24,478 nt of DNA from Acidobacteriaceae bacterium (GTDB taxonomy: Bacteria > Acidobacteriota > Terriglobia > Terriglobales > Acidobacteriaceae), in assembly GCA_003152795.1 (NCBI GenBank), contig PMBA01000148.1, positions 20,828-45,305 of the forward strand. Reading direction: 5' to 3'. A program made the position numbers and the translations under genes. Under the pieces are notes generated by a model. That model ran no database searches. It had not been told where the DNA came from and saw nothing but the letters and a program-made list of their open reading frames with translations. Numbering within the stretch: position 1 is the stretch's first letter; the number at the start of each line of letters is the position of its first letter. Of this stretch, positions 21,738 to 24,478 are shown piece by piece.

Positions 21738-24152
21738 ATGCCATCGCCAGGAAAACTCGATCTGCAGTCTTTGCTCGGCTCTTCTGTAACCGAACCCGTC
21801 GCCCTGGTGGAGAGACGGGCGCCCTCGCCCGTCCGCGCAGGCACAGCCGCCCTCGGCTGCCCAGTCGACCGCAGCTTGGCAGCCGCCAACTCCGGATTCG
21901 CCATCGTCCTCGTGGTCCTGCTTTGCGGTTTGATGGTGTCGTCACCGGGAACGCTGTTCGCGCAAACCCCCAGCCCCGCCCCGAATCCGTCCGCCGAGCC
22001 AGAAGGCGTTACCAGCGGGGGCTACCTGATTCACTCGTCGGTCGAGGTTGGCTACAGGTCCAGCGACGTAACCGGCAGTGGCGACATGTATGACACATTG
22101 GTAAATCAGCACACCGGCCCGCGATTTCTCGACCAGTCGCTCTCCATGCAATCGCTGGACCACCAGGGCGTGCTGTTCGACGATCTCTACATCAACAGCT
22201 TTGGATGGGGAGGCGATCCCAACAACGCCTTGCGGCTTCGGGCAGACAAGAGCAAGTGGTACAACCTCATGGGCAGTTTCCGTCGCGATCAGAGTTTCTC
22301 CGACTACGACTTGCTGGCGAATCCCCTGAATCCCCCGACCTCTAACCCGTCGATTCCGGCGCTCAACTCGCCCCACATGTTCGATACCACGCGGCGCATG
22401 AGCGACATCGACCTCACGCTGTTGCCGCAATCCCGCTTCAGCTTTCGCCTGGGGTTTTCGCATAACAACATGACCGGCCCCTCCTACAGCAGCGTCCACG
22501 AGGGCACCGACGCCCTGCTCCTCCAGGACTGGAACACAACCATGAACTCCTACCACTTCGGGGTGGATTGGAAGGCCGCGCCGCGAACGGTTATCAGCTA
22601 CGACCAATTCTTCAATTACTACAAGGGAGACACGGACTTTGGACTGGCTTCCTTTGCGCCGGCGCTGCTGTCCAACGGAAATCCGGTTGAGTTGGGCCTT
22701 TCGATCGACACTGCGAACAACGTACCCTGCAAGCCACCAACCTCAGCCGGTCTAATTGTCGGCGGAGTCCTGCAAAACAACACCTGCAGCGCCTACTTCA
22801 GCTATTCGCGGAACCAGCGGATTCGTACCAACACACCCACGGAGCGGCTCAGTTTGCGCAGCAACAACATCCAGCGGTTCGACCTGGTCGCATCTTATTC
22901 CTACAGTTCCGCCGACACGAGCACGCCATTGGACGAGAATTTTGCCGGTCTGATCTCGCGTACCAACACCCTCGCCTTCAACGGCACTGGCACAGCCAGC
23001 GCGAAACGAATTTCCAACGTACTCGATGCCCAGGCCACGCTGCGCCTGACCCAACATCTGCGCCTGATCGAGAAATTTTATTTCTGGGCCTACCGCATTC
23101 CGGAGAACGGCAATTTCACTGAGTTCGATTATAGCTGTGCGACGCCACCATGCACGCTGCTGAGTACGCCGCTCACTACCCCAATCACCCCGGGGGGAAC
23201 GCCCACCCTGACCCAGTCGTCCTTCAACCAGACCTGGAGGAGGAATCAGACCGACTTAGCCTGGGACATTTCGAAAAAAGTGGGAGCCCGCATCGGTCTC
23301 CGCTATGGCGATCGCGTCTTCAACCACTTCAATGACTATCTCCCCGGAGATTTGGACCATTTCGTGGTTCACGAGTACACGGCGCTGCTCGGGTTCTGGG
23401 CGCGGCCCACCCATGCCTTGCGATTGAATTTTGATCTGGAGCACACCAATTACGACAACGTAGTTGTTCGCATGGCTCCGCGCAAGGAATCACGCTATCG
23501 CTTCCAGACCACCTACACACCGCGGCCATGGGCGGTCCTGGGCGGGTCCATCAACATACTCCAGGATACCAACGCCGACGCATCCACCAATTACAAGGGA
23601 CACAATCGGAATTATGGACTCACCGCCTCGATCGCGCCTCGTGAGCGCTTCGGCCTGGACTTGGCGTACAACTACAACAGCGTGCTCCAGAATGCCCTCA
23701 TCTGCTTCAACGACACGCCACCAACCGGGGTGCTCCTTCCCTTCGTGACCGGCGCCACCACCGGCGCTGGCACTTTTTGTACGACCAATGAGCCGGCCAA
23801 TCCCCTGCTGGCCAACTCGTACTACACCGACCACACTAATTTCGGAATGGCCACCATCAGGTTCAAGCCCGAGAAGCGCGTGACGGCCAACCTCGGCTAC
23901 AGCATCACCAGTGTTGAGGGTAGCATCCCGCAGTTCAACATTCTGCAGCCTCTCGGCACCTCGCAGTACAAGTACCAGCAGCCGGTGGCCAACCTGAGCG
24001 TGGATTTGGGCCATAGGCTGGCTTTTAATATGGGCTGGAATTATTACCAGTACAACGAGGGTTCGATTGTCGAAGGTTCATTTGTCGGGCCCACGGCGCC
24101 ACGCTATTTCCACGCGAACTCGGTGACCGAATCCCTGCGTTACGCATTCTGA
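21738..24152 (+). CDS. MtrB/PioB-like outer-membrane barrel paired with the decaheme cytochrome
   Basis: ATG 21738 has GAGGGAGA about 5 bases upstream and is 10 bases after the cytochrome stop. Length 804 residues. The first 50 residues are an unusual extension (MPSPGKLDLQSLLG...), partly encoded by a repeat-like double hairpin; then comes a signal-peptide-like segment (GFAIVLVVLLCGLMVSSPGTLFAQ). After a Pro-rich linker the protein is all beta-strands with aromatic girdles (SSVEVGYRSSDVTGSGDMYDT, NALRLRADKSKWYNLMGSFRRD, RYGDRVFNHF), ending RYAF as in barrel proteins. This matches decaheme-associated MtrB/PioB-type porins, which sheathe the cytochrome. The MtrB N-terminal CxxC is not seen. Expected job: electron transfer to or from something outside the cell. 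Confidence 0.88.
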   Translation: MPSPGKLDLQSLLGSSVTEPVALVERRAPSPVRAGTAALGCPVDRSLAAANSGFAIVLVVLLCGLMVSSPGTLFAQTPSPAPNPSAEPEGVTSGGYLIHSSVEVGYRSSDVTGSGDMYDTLVNQHTGPRFLDQSLSMQSLDHQGVLFDDLYINSFGWGGDPNNALRLRADKSKWYNLMGSFRRDQSFSDYDLLANPLNPPTSNPSIPALNSPHMFDTTRRMSDIDLTLLPQSRFSFRLGFSHNNMTGPSYSSVHEGTDALLLQDWNTTMNSYHFGVDWKAAPRTVISYDQFFNYYKGDTDFGLASFAPALLSNGNPVELGLSIDTANNVPCKPPTSAGLIVGGVLQNNTCSAYFSYSRNQRIRTNTPTERLSLRSNNIQRFDLVASYSYSSADTSTPLDENFAGLISRTNTLAFNGTGTASAKRISNVLDAQATLRLTQHLRLIEKFYFWAYRIPENGNFTEFDYSCATPPCTLLSTPLTTPITPGGTPTLTQSSFNQTWRRNQTDLAWDISKKVGARIGLRYGDRVFNHFNDYLPGDLDHFVVHEYTALLGFWARPTHALRLNFDLEHTNYDNVVVRMAPRKESRYRFQTTYTPRPWAVLGGSINILQDTNADASTNYKGHNRNYGLTASIAPRERFGLDLAYNYNSVLQNALICFNDTPPTGVLLPFVTGATTGAGTFCTTNEPANPLLANSYYTDHTNFGMATIRFKPEKRVTANLGYSITSVEGSIPQFNILQPLGTSQYKYQQPVANLSVDLGHRLAFNMGWNYYQYNEGSIVEGSFVGPTAPRYFHANSVTESLRYAF
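21806..21862. repeat. Double palindromic element inside the 5' end of the barrel gene
   Basis: GACGGGCG-CCCT-CGCCCGTC (21814-21833) is followed 10 bases later by CAGCCG-CCCT-CGGCTG (21844-21859). Both are perfect stems with the same CCCT loop, as in REP-like intergenic elements of Acidobacteriota. It covers codons ~24-41 of the barrel gene without breaking the frame. Confidence 0.6.
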
Positions 24153-24158
24153 GGTTCA

Positions 24159-24203
24159 GTCCCGGAGGGACGACCGAGGCTAGCCCAGCGCTTCGGCGCT
24201 GGG
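24159..24203. repeat. GC-rich palindromic repeat after the barrel gene
   Basis: GTCCC-GGA-GGGAC (24159-24171) is followed by CCCAGCGC-TTCG-GCGCTGGG (24184-24203), a perfect 8-bp stem with a TTCG loop. It starts 7 bases after the barrel stop codon. No U-run follows (AAGACCTGAG). It fits the dispersed intergenic repeats of this phylum and may stop or protect the operon transcript. Confidence 0.6.
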
Positions 24204-24262
24204 AAGACCTGAGTTCTCGCCCAGATTCGTCAGTGCCGGGAATGCAGAAGTGGAACAAACCG

Positions 24263-24278
24263 CGTCCCGCAAGGGACG
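24263..24278. repeat. Small palindrome CGTCCC-GCAA-GGGACG
   Basis: A 6-bp perfect stem capped by a GNRA-type GCAA loop, 60 bases after the TTCG hairpin and 88 bases before the last gene. The stem arms match the GTCCC/GGGAC arms of the 24159 palindrome, so they belong together as one repeat region. Confidence 0.45.
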
Positions 24279-24365
24279 GCTTTCGATTACAACACAAACT
24301 CCTCCGTGACTTCCCTGCCCGCCGCTTCCTGCTATCCTAGAGGCCTTCGCCCTGCGAGGGACATC

Positions 24366-24478
24366 ATGAAAATCAAGTCATCGACTTTACTGCTAGCGCT
24401 GTTCTTCGCGGTCTCCGCCGCGGCCCAGACCGCTCCTCATTTTGACGGTCAGACCTGGTGGAATCACGTCAAAGTTCT
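24366..24478 (+). CDS. Start of a secreted protein, probably an M28-type peptidase (3' part missing)
   Basis: ATG 24366 has GAGGGA 6 bases upstream. Only 37 codons are in the window. Residues 1-21 are a signal peptide (MKIKSSTLLLALFFAVSAAAQ). The mature start, HFDGQTWWNHVKV, is typical of secreted M28 metallopeptidases, in which FDG-x-x-WW-x-HV-x-x-LA-D precedes the catalytic domain; this family call rests on recall of that motif only. A GC-rich repeat region separates it from the barrel gene, so it is probably a separate transcription unit. Confidence 0.6.
   Translation, partial: MKIKSSTLLLALFFAVSAAAQTAPHFDGQTWWNHVKV

Noticed and set aside
1..24478. CRISPR array, tRNA/rRNA genes, insertion sequences or phage genes
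   Set aside because: I saw no regularly spaced direct repeats with unique spacers, no tRNA-like cloverleaf ends, and no transposase, integrase or phage structural gene.

Overview
The window looks like a chromosomal segment of a member of the Acidobacteriota (Terriglobia / former subgroup 1-like). This is inferred from the gene content: a very long Oar-type TonB-dependent receptor with an N-terminal carboxypeptidase-regulatory domain, a lipoprotein built of putative-Ig domains, a YXWGXW protein, many secreted proteins ending their signal peptides in A-x-A, GTG/TTG starts behind GGAG-type ribosome sites, and GC-rich palindromic repeats between genes. I could not run a search, so the taxonomy is an inference. 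No tRNA, rRNA, CRISPR array, transposase or phage gene is visible.

Left part (1-4000), minus strand: a secreted protein with a PEP-CTERM-type N-domain fused to an Ig-like domain, then a 610-residue PstS-like secreted substrate-binding protein with a canonical terminator, then an alpha/beta-hydrolase-fold protein cut by the window edge whose nucleophile position is glycine. Divergent from these (4176-10711, plus strand) is an Oar/TonB-dependent receptor followed after 17 bases by a large lipoprotein; the two probably work together at the outer membrane.

Middle (10712-16845): an orphan OmpR/PhoB-type response regulator whose upstream region carries two perfect palindromes 21 bp apart, a 44-residue basic protein, a secreted M28 metallopeptidase with PA and PDZ domains (minus), a YXWGXW protein with a proline-rich 14-residue tandem repeat (minus), and a plus-strand cluster of three small genes: a YflT-like stress protein with a membrane segment, an acidic 88-residue protein and an Ala/His-rich 66-residue protein.

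Right part (16976-24478): a small membrane protein and a zinc alcohol dehydrogenase (minus), divergent from an FAD-dependent oleate hydratase of the subtype with Met in place of Glu in the RGGREM motif. Then comes a two-gene electron-transfer module: a periplasmic DmsE-like decaheme cytochrome c and an MtrB/PioB-like outer-membrane barrel 10 bases downstream. A repeat-like double hairpin lies inside the 5' coding region of the barrel gene. The window ends in the first 37 codons of a secreted protein resembling the start of an M28 peptidase.

The most interesting points are the decaheme/barrel pair with its inserted palindromic element, the twin-palindrome site before the orphan response regulator, the three-gene small-protein cluster, and the variant oleate hydratase.
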